This document shows, one piece after another, positions 54,101 to 60,234 of a stretch of DNA of 64,000 bases. The position numbers and the translations under genes are program-made. A model generated the notes under the pieces. That model saw only the letters and a list, made by a program, of their open reading frames with translations, had not been told where the DNA came from and made no database searches. The stretch spans positions 71,214,926 through 71,278,925 of the forward strand of contig OX104117.1 in assembly GCA_944474755.1 (NCBI GenBank), written 5' to 3'. Source of the DNA: Limnoperna fortunei. Lineage: Eukaryota; Mollusca; Bivalvia; Mytilida; Modiolidae. Numbering within the stretch: the first letter of the stretch is position 1; every line of letters begins with the position of its first letter.

Positions 54101-55464
54101 TGTTTTTTTATAAATGCCAACAAGATAGCACAAGTATTCTTTTGAAAATTTTTATAGATAATTACTCTTTTGTCACTTTCATCTAACTGACTGTCAGTAT
54201 TTATGTTACTAATGAGATACTGGGATATGGTAGACATTGCCAAGACACATGTAAAAACTGCTGATAAAAATAATGCTAAAAGTTGCAAAAATTAATTACA
54301 ATAACAACAGTCACAATAGAAAAATAAATTTTTACATCTACCCCTCATGGCATACTGTCACTGCTCTTTGCTCCTATAACTGGCGTTAATCTATATGTAT
54401 AAAAGTTATCTAGAATGAAAATAAACTTTTCTTATTTGCTATCAATTTGTACATGTATGCAGGGAAGATGGATTTTATATTAACAATGAACACAATGAGA
54501 ATGTTACAAATTCCACTAATTTTTTATCATTTCTCTTCACGTTCAATTCAACTGAATGTTGATTAATCATATAACATAAAGCTTAATGATTCCTTAAATA
54601 AGTTAATACAATTCATTACCTCAACATTTTTCAGTCTTAATGCCTGGTCAAAATCTGAAGTAGACAACTTCTGTCGTTTTCCATGGGTAGAAAATTTGAT
54701 GGCCTCCTATAAAAATCAGTGACATAATTGTGATCAATTAAACTAGATGTTAGACACATTCTATGAATGCAACTGTACATATAAATAAATGTATGTACAC
54801 TTGTATATTTACAAGTTATGATGATTGCACTCAGATTTTTTATGTCTTAAATCTTAACCTTTATTGTTTAAACATGTAAATCAAACATTTTGTTTACAAA
54901 TTCAAAATGTTTTATCCAAACTTCAATAATTACAGATTTCCAAATTTAAGAAAACTTCTGCATTATACACGTGACCATGAAAATGGTCAGAGCAGGCAGA
55001 TACTGGTATTGTGCTGTATCATTTGGCCACAACAGGTGCAGATTAAGATATGACCTTGACCTACCTGTACAAGTTGTTTAACCCCTTAGGAGCAGTCAGC
55101 TGTGTGCCATCATCAGACAATTCTAAATTCTAATATTTTTATACAATACTGTGACATAACAAATATACATGTATGTTTGTACGACTTTGTGCAATCTCCT
55201 GATATACATGTACTAGTATATTGTCTTAACTTACCTGTACTCACTAAAGTTGTTTGATCACAGATACATGTAGCTTTCTGGTCAATATAGGTGACCTTGA
55301 CTTACCTGTACAATTTGCTTGACCCTGTATGTGCAGTCTGCTGCTAGATATTGTGCTGCATCATCTGGCAATCCCACGACCCCTACAGATTCAGAAATGA
55401 CCTTGACCGATTCTGCAGTTAAATTGCTGCTGATCTTATGATCTTTGTGGTCTTTGTCTGCCAT
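29727..55464 (-). CDS. TAF6: TAF6, TFIID subunit 6 (12 coding exons, complete)
   Basis: TAF6 pairs with TAF9 through a histone fold and scaffolds TFIID in RNA polymerase II transcription initiation. Twelve exons on the minus strand join in phase with GT-AG introns: 55464-55306, 54706-54620, 53938-53785, 53064-52853, 51865-51800, 50908-50831, 48828-48727, 46491-46367, 36444-36312, 33662-33537, 32289-32083 and 30176-29727. The product is about 632 residues; from memory human TAF6 is about 677. Residues ~12-80 are the histone fold. FASGGGREL (98-105), AHWLCIEG (134-), [15 protein letters not shown] (205-) and [17 protein letters not shown] (312-328) are TAF6 hallmarks, and residues ~205-440 form the HEAT-type TAF6-C domain. 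The tail is disordered. No exon is frameshifted, so the gene appears functional. Five splice junctions seed tandem arrays. Confidence 0.97.
30573..31463 (-). repeat. 49-bp minisatellite made from the TAF6 exon 11 donor junction
   Basis: About 17-18 units of 46-53 bp within intron 11. In gene direction each unit holds GTATAACACAGCCTTCTAG, then ACCTCAACTTAAGTCAG, then GTAAGTTTTAGGG. The first two parts are the last ~40 bp of exon 11 ([13 protein letters not shown]) and the third is its splice donor plus the first intron bases. One partial unit at 32054-32082 joins the array to the exon across a MITE insertion. Some units have lost the donor (ACATACTGA at about 30735). Confidence 0.92.
31466..32051. 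mobile_element. 586-bp MITE with long TIRs and TA duplication, in the minisatellite
   Basis: Terminal inverted repeats of about 160 bp start TACTAAACTTTACCGTGTCA at the left and end with the complement at the right. Flanks read GAGGTCTA | element | TAGAAGGCTG, while uninterrupted minisatellite units read GAGGTCTAGAAGGCTG. The target was therefore TA, duplicated on insertion, as for Tc1/mariner-type elements. No transposase is encoded. Confidence 0.88.
32083..32289 (-). CDS. TAF6: TAF6 exon 11
   Basis: Residues 415-483, [20 protein letters not shown] then [11 protein letters not shown], ending with the conserved [13 protein letters not shown] that closes the TAF6-C domain. Acceptor ACAG|AAA; donor CAG|GTAAGT, phase 0. 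The ITQ..LSQ end plus donor is the unit amplified in intron 11. Confidence 0.94.
32817..32944. repeat. 46-bp tandem repeat, three copies (intron 10)
   Basis: AATATAATCTGCATTATTGA recurs at 32821, 32867 and 32912, each followed by CATTGTTCTGCCTGACCA or a close variant. It does not resemble an exon. Confidence 0.9.
33285..33512 (+). mobile_element. tRNA-derived SINE, internally deleted (intron 10)
   Basis: It starts GGGGGCCTTGGTGGCCGAT (A-box-like), lacks the segment that normally follows up to the B box, and continues GGCAGGGTGTACTCGACTCC, a GGGTACTCAGGCTTCC block, and a tail of GCTGAAAAATTGCTGAAAGT ending in CAAA-type sequence. Same family as the copies at 34315, 37335 and 49234. Confidence 0.85.
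33537..33662 (-). CDS. TAF6: TAF6 exon 10
   Basis: Residues 373-414, [20 protein letters not shown] then [20 protein letters not shown] then LS. It aligns with the VIKTLILPRL region of TAF6-C. The true acceptor TTGTAG|GTT lies at 33662. Two more copies of acceptor plus exon start lie upstream at 87-bp steps. Donor TCT|GTATGT, phase 0. Confidence 0.93.
33614..33850 (-). repeat. 87-bp triplication of the TAF6 exon 10 acceptor junction
   Basis: TACGGTCAGATACGTACTTC recurs at 33614, 33701 and 33788. In gene direction each copy carries CTTGTAG|GTTGTAAAAAC (acceptor plus exon start) and about 45 bp of exon. The copy at 33614-33662 is the true exon 10 start. The two upstream copies are nearly identical to it, so the duplication is recent. 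Units are 29 codons long and in frame, but a TAG at the next acceptor would stop translation if an upstream acceptor were used. Confidence 0.93.
34152..34314 (+). repeat. ~47-bp tandem copies of a SINE 5' junction
   Basis: Three units of TTAAGATGTGAATTCTTCTT, ACAGAGGGGGCCTCGGTGG and a short A-box stretch precede a full SINE. Each unit joins host flank (GATGTGAATTCTTCTTACAG) to the first ~25 bp of the SINE. The unit is bounded by TTAAG, present in both flank and SINE (GTGGTTAAGG), which suggests slippage at microhomology. Confidence 0.88.
34315..34582 (+). mobile_element. tRNA-derived SINE (intron 9)
   Basis: Full-length copy: A-box-like GGCTCAGTGGTTAAGG, B-box-like GGTTCGATTCTC, the conserved GTACTCGACTCC / CCGGGTACTCAGACTTCC body, and a CAAACAAACAA tail. 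TCTTACAGA occurs on both sides and is probably the target duplication. tRNA-derived, closest in look to a Leu/Ser-type tRNA, but not a functional tRNA gene. Confidence 0.88.
34826..36073. mobile_element. Cluster of hAT-like TIR elements (CAGTGTTCTCC ends)
   Basis: Ends CAGTGTTCTCCCCAAAA (34826) and GGGGAGAACACCG (about 35270) are inverted. Ends CAGTGTTCTCCCCAGG (about 35083) and CCTGAGGAGTACACTG (about 36026) are also inverted, with GATGCTAA / TTAGCATC inside. The right end is duplicated in tandem (about 45 bp, 35986-36073). One or two nested elements are likely. A decayed minus-strand coding trace near 35340-35500 reads [21 protein letters not shown] ends suggest hAT, but no clear target duplication was found. 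Confidence 0.55.
36312..36444 (-). CDS. TAF6: TAF6 exon 9
   Basis: It supplies the last base of Lys328, then residues 329-372: [18 protein letters not shown], then [20 protein letters not shown], then GELGTE. It matches the family segment [11 protein letters not shown] and YG-GL-ELG. Acceptor CCAG|GAA; donor GAG|GTTAGT, phase 0. The intron before it (intron 8) is 9.9 kb, mostly array and mobile elements. Confidence 0.95.
36676..36873. repeat. 31-bp minisatellite, six to seven copies (intron 8)
   Basis: Units read GCCTCATAAGAACCCTTGTC then TTCAGATAACA with small changes. It lies 230 bp upstream of exon 9 in gene direction and does not resemble exon 9. Confidence 0.9.
37013..37790 (+). mobile_element. 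Pearl-like element, copy B (short, SINE-interrupted)
   Basis: It starts AACAAGTGTGGACACAG, has one to two diverged 146-bp core units, and ends in a degraded hairpin (GTCTGGCCT..GAAAGAC). It is the most diverged of the four copies and the oldest by appearance. It is split by the SINE at 37335-37601. A partial start (CAACAAGTGTGGAC) also occurs just upstream at 36923. Confidence 0.75.
37335..37601 (-). mobile_element. tRNA-derived SINE nested in pearl-like copy B
   Basis: Minus-strand full-length SINE: the tail starts TTTGTTTGTTTGAATGG, and the body includes GGAAGCCGGAGTACCCGG and the tRNA head GGCCGAGTGGTCAAGG (complement). Flanking CTGTGAAATTGA (37323-37334 and 37602-37613) is a clean 12-bp target duplication. 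Confidence 0.93.
37988..38110. repeat. GGTCGCC-rich inverted segment (intron 8)
   Basis: CGGTCGCCCAGTCGCC and GGGCGGGCGACC, then TTCGCCCAGCTGGCGAC, make imperfect inverted repeats in otherwise AT-rich DNA. A similar GGGCGACTCAGGCGAAG segment occurs near 59605. Probably part of a transposon. Confidence 0.4.
38528..38751 (+). pseudogene. Decayed coding fragment, Lys/Glu-rich (intron 8)
   Basis: The plus strand reads [15 protein letters not shown], stop, [33 protein letters not shown], stop, and then in another frame [15 protein letters not shown] followed by a stop. A charged coiled-coil-like stretch broken by stops and a frameshift suggests a dead gene or transposase fragment. The family is not recognised. 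Confidence 0.35.
38789..39906 (+). mobile_element. Pearl-like element, copy C (intron 8)
   Basis: Starts AACAAGTGTGGACACAG; about five to six 146-bp core repeats; CCG microsatellite at 39840; hairpin 39872-39906 with arms GTCTCGCCT and AGGCGAGAC. Very similar to copies A and D, so recently active. Confidence 0.8.
39907..41118. other. Intron 8 DNA, nothing coding seen
   Basis: AT-rich intronic DNA between a pearl-like element and the 53-bp array. A GGGCCCC-containing segment at 40306-40400 may be a transposon scrap. No exon with TAF6 similarity was found here, and none is missing from the predicted protein. Confidence 0.5.
41119..46366 (-). repeat. 53-bp array (~100 copies) made from the TAF6 exon 8 donor junction
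   Basis: In gene direction each unit reads GGGACTTTGCTGCCAGG, then CTGATGGCACAGATTTGCAA, then GTAAGTTTACCGGTAC. The first two parts are the last ~37 bp of exon 8 ([12 protein letters not shown]) and the third is its splice donor plus early intron. A few units lack TTGC and are 49 bp. Variants (CAATGTCCC, AGCTTGG, CTGGGCC, ATAATGG) are shared in blocks; an 8-unit series recurs 3274 bp apart. The array abuts the true exon 8, which lies at its upstream end, and stops at GTAAGTTTACCGGCTATGG downstream. Confidence 0.96.
46367..46491 (-). CDS. TAF6: TAF6 exon 8 (source of the 53-bp array)
   Basis: Residues 287-327 plus two bases of codon 328. It begins [16 protein letters not shown], then [20 protein letters not shown], and ends MAQIC(K). 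Acceptor ACAG|TTA; donor CAA|GTAAGT, phase 2. The 3' part of this exon (from about codon Leu-Arg-Asp to the donor) is the repeated segment of the array directly downstream in intron 8. The copy joined to the unrepeated 5' half of the exon is the functional one. Confidence 0.96.
46879..48310. mobile_element. Modular interspersed repeat (intron 7)
   Basis: It begins CTAGAGGCTCCCAGGAGCCT (a palindromic start) and TATCGCTCACCTGAAC, and ends GACCCCTGGTCAAGTGAGC plus TAAAAA. Inside are three diverged modules, each with AATAACTCCTATAAGGAG, GAGCTTTTGATGC and GTTTTCCTGTATCTGTTA, about 465-475 bp apart. I recall similar sequences as common in bivalve genomes, but the class is uncertain. No coding capacity was seen. 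Confidence 0.6.
48727..48828 (-). CDS. TAF6: TAF6 exon 7
   Basis: Residues 253-286, [20 protein letters not shown] then [14 protein letters not shown]. It is a core helix of the TAF6-C domain. Acceptor TTAG|GTG; donor TAT|GTAAGT, phase 0. Intron 7 on its downstream side holds a 1.4-kb modular repeat. Confidence 0.95.
49234..49491 (+). mobile_element. tRNA-derived SINE with 11-bp target duplication (intron 6)
   Basis: Head GGGCCTCGGTGGCCGAGTGG, B-box-like GGTTCGATTTTC, GTACTCGACTCC, body GGTACTCTGGCTTCC, tail ATCAAACAAAC. Flanked by AAAATGCAGTA at 49223-49233 and 49492-49502. Confidence 0.93.
49636..50684. mobile_element. 1049-bp TIR element, hAT-like (intron 6)
   Basis: The left end CAGGGGTCACCACACT with AGAAGTGACTTCTCCCT inside is matched by the complement of the right end, AGTGTGGTGAGCCCTG, with AGGGAGACTTTGTCAC inside. 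About 45 bp of imperfect TIR. No target duplication or transposase was identified. An open frame on the minus strand across the right end (50578-50793) is not recognised. Confidence 0.6.
50690..50763. repeat. Short inverted repeat (intron 6)
   Basis: GGTTGCTATCAGGATTTATC and GATAAATCCCGACAGCGACC face each other across about 30 bp. Adjacent to the TIR element end, 68 bp from exon 6 on its downstream (intron 6) side. Confidence 0.6.
50831..50908 (-). CDS. TAF6: TAF6 exon 6
   Basis: Residues 227-252, [20 protein letters not shown] then TFISEG. It is a HEAT-type helical pair, nearly identical to the vertebrate segment. Acceptor GTAG|GAG; donor GGG|GTACGT, phase 0. Confidence 0.94.
51168..51335. 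repeat. Fold-back element (~45-bp arms, intron 5)
   Basis: GAATATTTCAAATTTCTGAA with CAAGTTATACTTTATA on the left is matched by the complement of TATATCGTATAACCTG with TTCAGAAATTTGAAAATATTC on the right. Probably a small MITE. The rest of intron 5 (50909-51799) shows nothing else. Confidence 0.7.
51800..51865 (-). CDS. TAF6: TAF6 exon 5
   Basis: Residues 205-226, [20 protein letters not shown] plus RS. This is the start of the TAF6-C helical domain and is very close to the family consensus. It is a 66-bp exon with acceptor TCAG|GAG and donor TCT|GTAAGA, phase 0 at both ends. Confidence 0.94.
52560..52715 (-). mobile_element. Degenerate SINE fragment (intron 4)
   Basis: Minus-strand remnant: AGCTATTTTTCAGCC, CATCCAGTTTTTTTT, AGGAAGTACT, then AGCAATCCTTGTAAATTTAA and GAGTGGAGTACTGC match the SINE body. 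The tRNA head is lost into a C-tract at 52704-52719. Confidence 0.65.
52718..52912 (-). repeat. Tandem duplication of the TAF6 exon 4 donor junction
   Basis: CTGGTCAA.AGTAGACTGC, then TATCTTACCACAGATAATTC occurs at 52718 and 52825, with about 88 bp alike and five or so substitutions, separated by a C-tract. The right copy is the real exon 4 end with its donor (TCTGTG|GTAAGATAG). The left copy repeats exon end and donor 107 bp into intron 4. A C-tract precedes each copy. Confidence 0.9.
52853..53064 (-). CDS. TAF6: TAF6 exon 4 (HWL..IEG linker)
   Basis: Codon 134 (Ala, split GCT) to residue 204. It begins [19 protein letters not shown], as in animal TAF6, then a Lys-rich variable linker, and ends STHELSV. 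Acceptor TTAG|CTC; donor GTG|GTAAGA. An 88-bp diverged copy of its 3' end and donor lies 107 bp further into intron 4. Confidence 0.94.
53065..53784. other. Intron 3, nothing recognised
   Basis: AT-rich intronic DNA between exons 3 and 4. No repeat family or open frame that I can support. Confidence 0.6.
53785..53938 (-). CDS. TAF6: TAF6 exon 3 (conserved linker)
   Basis: Residues 83-133 plus the first base of codon 134. It begins [20 protein letters not shown] and ends KVPLDISLK. The GGGREL segment after the histone fold is a TAF6 hallmark. Acceptor GCAG|CCA; donor AAAG|GTTAGA, phase 1. Confidence 0.95.
53939..54619. other. Intron 2, nothing recognised
   Basis: AT-rich intronic DNA between exons 2 and 3 with no identifiable element. 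Confidence 0.6.
54620..54706 (-). CDS. TAF6: TAF6 exon 2 (histone fold part 2)
   Basis: Residues 54-82, [14 protein letters not shown] then [15 protein letters not shown]. This is the central-to-last helix of the histone fold that contacts TAF9. GKRQKL and [12 protein letters not shown] match the family almost residue for residue. Acceptor ATAG|GAG and donor GAG|GTAATG are both in phase 0. Confidence 0.95.
54997..55262 (-). repeat. Decayed copies of the TAF6 exon 1 donor junction (intron 1)
   Basis: ATGACCTTGACCTACCTGTA then CAAGTTGTTTAACCCCTTAG at about 55050-55090 parallels the true exon 1 end, GTGACCTTGACTTACCTGTA then CAATTTGCTTGACCC (55291-55325). Upstream of it, ATTGTGCTGTATCATTTGGC parallels exon ATTGTGCTGCATCATCTGGC (about 55353). 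A third trace, CTTAACTTACCTGTAC, is at 55225-55240. The unit appears to be bounded by TGACCTTGAC, found in exon and intron. Confidence 0.75.
55306..55464 (-). CDS. TAF6: TAF6 exon 1 (start, histone fold part 1)
   Basis: Codes for residues 1-53, beginning [10 protein letters not shown] and ending TYRVKQIVQ. It holds the first helices of the histone fold ([15 protein letters not shown] aligns with the TAF6 signature SESMKVVAESMG). The start is the only upstream Met. In-frame TAG lies just before CCACTGATG, so translation cannot begin earlier in this exon, although a 5' UTR intron ending at AATAG is possible. The donor is CAG|GTAAGT. Decayed copies of the exon's 3' part lie in intron 1. Confidence 0.95.
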
Positions 55465-55573
55465 CAGTGGCTATTAATATTTATTCTGCATACATGCACT
55501 TGTAAACATACATTCTGAAAAGTACACAACATAGTTGATCATTGCAAAATGTTACTGCTTTTAAATGTAGTAT
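55465..55573 (-). promoter_or_regulatory. TAF6 5' leader / proximal upstream region
   Basis: Only 109 bp separate the TAF6 ATG from a pearl-like element. No TATA box was identified. AATAG just before the start could be a 5' UTR splice acceptor, in which case the promoter lies further upstream. Role inferred from position only. Confidence 0.35.
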
Positions 55574-56695
55574 AACAAGTGTGGACACAGAAAAACGTCT
55601 CGCCTGAATTCCGCATCAGTAACGAAAATAAATTTCGTCATAAGCATTACGTTAATAGCATTAATTATGAGCAGCGGCCTGTATACCAAATATTGTCACC
55701 AAACTATGCATAGTTACAGAGGAACTGTCCTAATACAAAACTTTAACGTAGTCGCTGGACCGTGAAATTGAGGTCAAGGTCAGGTGGAACCTACCAGACA
55801 GTCATGTACTATTCATCAGCAACCTATATACCAAATATTGTCATCCTACCATGCGTAGTTACAGAGGAACTATCGTAACCCAAAAACTTTAACATAGTCG
55901 CTGGACCGGGAAATTGAGGTCAAGATCAGGTGACACCTACCAGACAGTCATGTACTAGTCATCAGCAACCTATACACCTAATATTGTCATCCTACCATGC
56001 GTAGTTACAGAGGAACTGTCGTAACCCCAAAACTTTAACGTAGTCGCTGGACCGTGAAATTGAGGTCAAGGTCAGGTGACACCTACCAGACAGTCATGTA
56101 CTAGTCATCAGCAACCTATACACCAAATATTGTCATCCTACCATGCGTAGTTACAGAGGAACTGTCGTAACCCCAAAACTTTAACGTAGTCGCCGTACCA
56201 TGAAATTGAGGTCAAGGTCAGGTGACACCTACCAGACAGTCATGTACTAGTCATCAGCAACCTATACACCAAATATTGTCATCCTACCATGCGTAGTTAC
56301 AGAGGAACTGTCGTAACCCAAAAACTTTAACGTAGTCGCTGGACCGTGAAATTGAGGTCAAGGTCAGGTGACACCTACCAGACAGTCATGTACTAGTCAT
56401 CAGCAACCTATACACCAAATATTGTCATCCTACCATGCATAGTTACAGAGGAACTGTCGTAACCCAAAAACTTTAACGTAGTCACTGGACCGTGAAATTG
56501 AGGTCAAGGTCAGGTGACAGGTGACTGACTGGCAAGTACTCATCATAAGCTACCTCTGGACCAAATTTGATGGACCTAGGGCTTGGGCTTACAAACATAT
56601 GAAGCAAGATGTCAAGTGTTTACGCCGCCGCCGCCGCCGCCGCCGGATTCCCATACATATGTCTCGCCTCCAGCGACTTTCGTCGCAGGCGAGAC
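55574..56695 (+). mobile_element. Pearl-like element, copy D (upstream of TAF6)
   Basis: Starts AACAAGTGTGGACACAG, about five to six 146-bp core repeats, a CCG microsatellite (seven to eight triplets near 56623-56645), and hairpin 56661-56695 with arms GTCTCGCCT and AGGCGAGAC. Highly similar to A and C. Lies within the probable 5' regulatory or 5' UTR intron region of TAF6. Confidence 0.8.
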
Positions 56696-57675
56696 AAAAA
56701 TTGCAGTATTTAATGGGAAATTTGCATAATAAAATGTTTATAAATAGAAAGCAGTAAAGCATATGTAATATAACATGTACTGTATTATTATGATTATTGG
56801 ACTATGTAAACATGTAAAGGAAAGAAGTTAATCAAAACATGAATGAGCTCCTACTAGTACATGAATTAGAAAATGCCTGAACTGTAAGGTTTAACAAGTC
56901 TGTTTTGAGAATGTTGGAATGAAGAATAGTGATATATAGTAAAGCATCCTTGAGTATGTCAAGGTTTCATTGCATTTGTATCTTTTCATTTTAAGCAGTG
57001 AAATTATTGGAGATAAAGTATTAATGAATGACAACAACAACAATAGCTTATTAACTTATCAAATTACATATTTCCTTATTCAAGATTACAATGGAAAACA
57101 ATCAACTTATGTAAAAGTGTCCTGTACATGAACAGTAAAATAAATGATTTTTTAAAATACATGTATTCAATGCAAGTTGATGGAATTATAACAGTATAAA
57201 TAAAGGAAGTAAAACAAAAAGTAGAAAATGACATCATTTACTGTATTCAATTAAATACTACATGTACACCAAGAACACAAAATACATTTATATACTGTAT
57301 TATCAGTCAGTAATGTAGGGGGAAGCAACTCTGGACTGTTAATTAAATTTGCTTTGACAGTGTTTTCAAAAATTATCAGCAGACATTTTTATGTACTGCT
57401 ATGAAGGACCTCATTTTAATTACAAACAGTTGAATAATGTACTACTTACTTCTGCTCAAATAACAAAAATAATATAAGAATAATTATAAATAAAAATTCA
57501 GAAGAATGTATGTGCAAAATACAATGAACACTGTATCTACTCAAAGTCATAAATTGCAGTGACCACCAAATGCAATTTTTTGTGGTGGAAATTAAGTGCA
57601 AGTTTCCATTACAGAACCCACATACATTGTAGGAAAACATACAAAATTTAACTTTATGTGTCATATTTTATTTAA
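56696..57675. other. Upstream intergenic DNA, nothing recognised
   Basis: AT-rich DNA with no gene-like open frame or repeat family that I recognise. Confidence 0.55.
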
Positions 57676-57837
57676 GAAATAGATTATTGCGAGCGGGCTT
57701 TATGGGAATTAGAACATGGTCAGACCTTATATTTGTCAATATTTTATACCGAGCGATAGCGAGGTATAAAATGAAGACAAATATATGGTCGGACCATGTT
57801 CTAATTCCCATAAAGCCCGCTCGCAATAATCTATTTC
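57676..57837. mobile_element. 162-bp near-perfect palindrome (fold-back MITE)
   Basis: Arms of about 62 bp start GAAATAGATTATTGCGAGCG and differ at only two or three sites. The centre is itself a hairpin, ATTTTATACC / GGTATAAAAT around GAGCGATAGCGA. Probably a fold-back MITE. If transcribed it would form one long double-stranded hairpin. An open frame on the minus strand (57736-57939) crosses it, but I see no domain. Confidence 0.85.
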
Positions 57838-58102
57838 GATTCTAATATGTCTAACAAATGTTTTAAAATTTCGAAGCGGTTCTAAGAGGATGCTTTCAGT
57901 GGTAATATTGTTTTTTGAAACTAATACGATATATCCCAAAACAGTATGTTAAAGCAAATAAAATTGACATAAACTTTTTTTCTCGTCATTTTATTGAATG
58001 TACGTACCTTTTAAACAAAAATATTGATAAATCTTAACGAAATTGCGTCGTTCCAGTTTGAAATTTTCAGTTCAGCGTAATATGACGTCGGAATTCTAAT
58101 TG

Positions 58103-58110
58103 TGACGTCA
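58103..58110. promoter_or_regulatory. CRE-like palindrome TGACGTCA
   Basis: A full cAMP-response-type site. TGACGTC half-versions are near 58083 and GACGTCAT at about 58352. Most likely chance or part of a repeat. No gene start adjoins it. Confidence 0.25.
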
Positions 58111-59588
58111 TATTGATTCGAATGTAGAATTGTTAAAAAAATAATGTATCGGGAGTAGTTTAAATCATATAAATCTCAGAATTCAGACTAAAAATAACTA
58201 AATTATTAACAATAACGATAATAATGGATAACACATAACAAACGGCATTTGTAAGTCAGTTTTTATATTTACACAAAACACGCAGTGTACGCATGTGCGA
58301 ACTAAACTTATTGGAATTTTGACACGGCTTTGTTTACATAGCTAAAGCAGGACGTCATATTAGAATAACTTTTTTATGTTACACAAGTGTGGAGATAAGA
58401 AATCAAACTGGCTAGTCATTAATAAATCTAACGGTAACTGAGTAGTAGTATAAGATTTAATTAATGGAAGGTACTGGCCACAGATTTAATCTGTTTAATA
58501 AACACTACAACAGGAAATAGTGACCAAGTATCACTGTTTTCAATGGCACAGTGGCATGAAATTAAAGCACAAAAATAGGTGGTAAAAGGACCTGAAGAGA
58601 ACACTATCAGCTTCCAGTTCACCTCTTATATTGCTGGCATAACAGTCTAACCAAATTAGCTTCCTACTACTTATTGCAAACTACTAGTATATAGTATGTA
58701 GATCCTATAGTAAATACCGTTAAGTATAAAGCCTAGATAGGTAATAGTCACGTAAAACAGATTCAATTTTTTTATGGATTGATTGTTCAATGTCCAGCAA
58801 GCTGGGTTTTTTTAAAAGTTATTCCCTATTTTCGGAATACAGAGTTACTTCCCATATTCAAGAGTTGTCCTTCTTAACAGCTGGTATCGGGTATTGAACA
58901 GATGGGGAAAAATCACGTTTTTATTTTTTTTTTAAATAATTTATGTGGACTGAGTGTTCCAGTAAAACTAAATTACACTGCAGAATTAGTTGGCACATCA
59001 TAATTTTTACCACATGCTTTGCTATATGTGAATAAAAAAATATTGCAAAAAAACAACTTTTTACACATAGGTACAATAAAATACCTGCTGTAAAGAACAG
59101 ATAACTCTGCAAATAGGAGATAAATCTTGTTTAAAGCAAGTAGGGAATATTCACATTTGAAAGAGAGATACAAACTGAATTTTATAACAAAATATGAATA
59201 CATATTGCTTTTGTTTGGTTATGCTTTATTCACGATTATAGTATAGTGTATAATATTACAGTTAGTTCTCCTGTCATTATAGTATAGTGTATAATATTCC
59301 AGCTAGTTCTCCTTTCATTTTATTTGTTGTTATTAACAATTAATAAAGAATGTTTTCTTTTATAGAGATTATAAATTATTATGGGCCCTACGGGTAGGTA
59401 ATAAAGATATTTGTAAATTCTGAAAAGAAATCAAATCTTGATAATTAATTGAATCGATTCAATTATTAGTATGCATCGATTCTTTAAAAAAAAACACAAA
59501 TGTGTTTCATTCTATGGTTTGAAATTAGGACTTCCGTATAAACCTGACAACCCCAAATGACATCTGTCACCTGTGTGGGTCAAGTACA
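58111..59588. other. Intergenic DNA with a 44-bp tandem pair
   Basis: AT-rich DNA. ATTATAGTATAGTGTATAAT with a following TTC/TAC AG.TAGTTCTCC is duplicated at about 59235-59325. Short open frames on the minus strand near 58921-59203 show no recognisable domain. Confidence 0.5.
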
Positions 59589-60040
59589 CAGGGCTCGCGT
59601 TGGAGGGCGACTCAGGCGAAGAAGTCGCCTTATCGTGGACCCACTTCGCCCTCGATCATCATAGAATCGCCTGATGTCGCCTTTCAAATTTTATTGCCAT
59701 TTTGATAAGAAATCTTTGTATTTTTGATGCGATGCTGATCGTGTTGAAATGAGTATTGCAATGATAGAAACGTAATAAAAAATAGTATTTTGGCAGTTAC
59801 TTTAAACAATTTTATCCTCAATAATATAAACTTCTAAAAAATCATATAACAATAAAAAATTCAAATGCCAACACTTATTTAAAGAAAAAAAAACAAACAA
59901 AACAGGAAGCTTTCGCGACATATAATGCAACTTCTCCCTGTTGTCCACCCACTTCTCCCTGTTCTATCTTCACTTCTCCCTGTAAGACCCCCAAAAGAGA
60001 AGTGACTTCTCCCTATAATTTTGATCCAGTGTGAGCTCTG
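59589..60040. mobile_element. 452-bp TIR element, CAGGG ends
   Basis: The left end is CAGGGCTCGCGTTGGAGGGC; the complement of the right end is CAGAGCTCACACTGGATC. GTACA flanks both sides (left GTACA|CAGGG, right CTCTG|GTACA), a possible 5-bp target duplication. The interior carries repeated ACTTCTCCCTGT motifs, like the element at 49636. Confidence 0.6.
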
Positions 60041-60234
60041 GTACATGTACTATTGTGATGAATATTAGTTCTTTAAACTGTCATAAATTCTATATGTTGT
60101 ATGATGTTTCTTTTTAAATGTTTTCAAATGTTTTGGTGTTACGCAGTAACTGTATTATATAATAATAATTAAACGTTATGCATACTGTGTGTGTCTTGTT
60201 TACAATAGTAGTGTATGCTTTAATTTATAATGCG

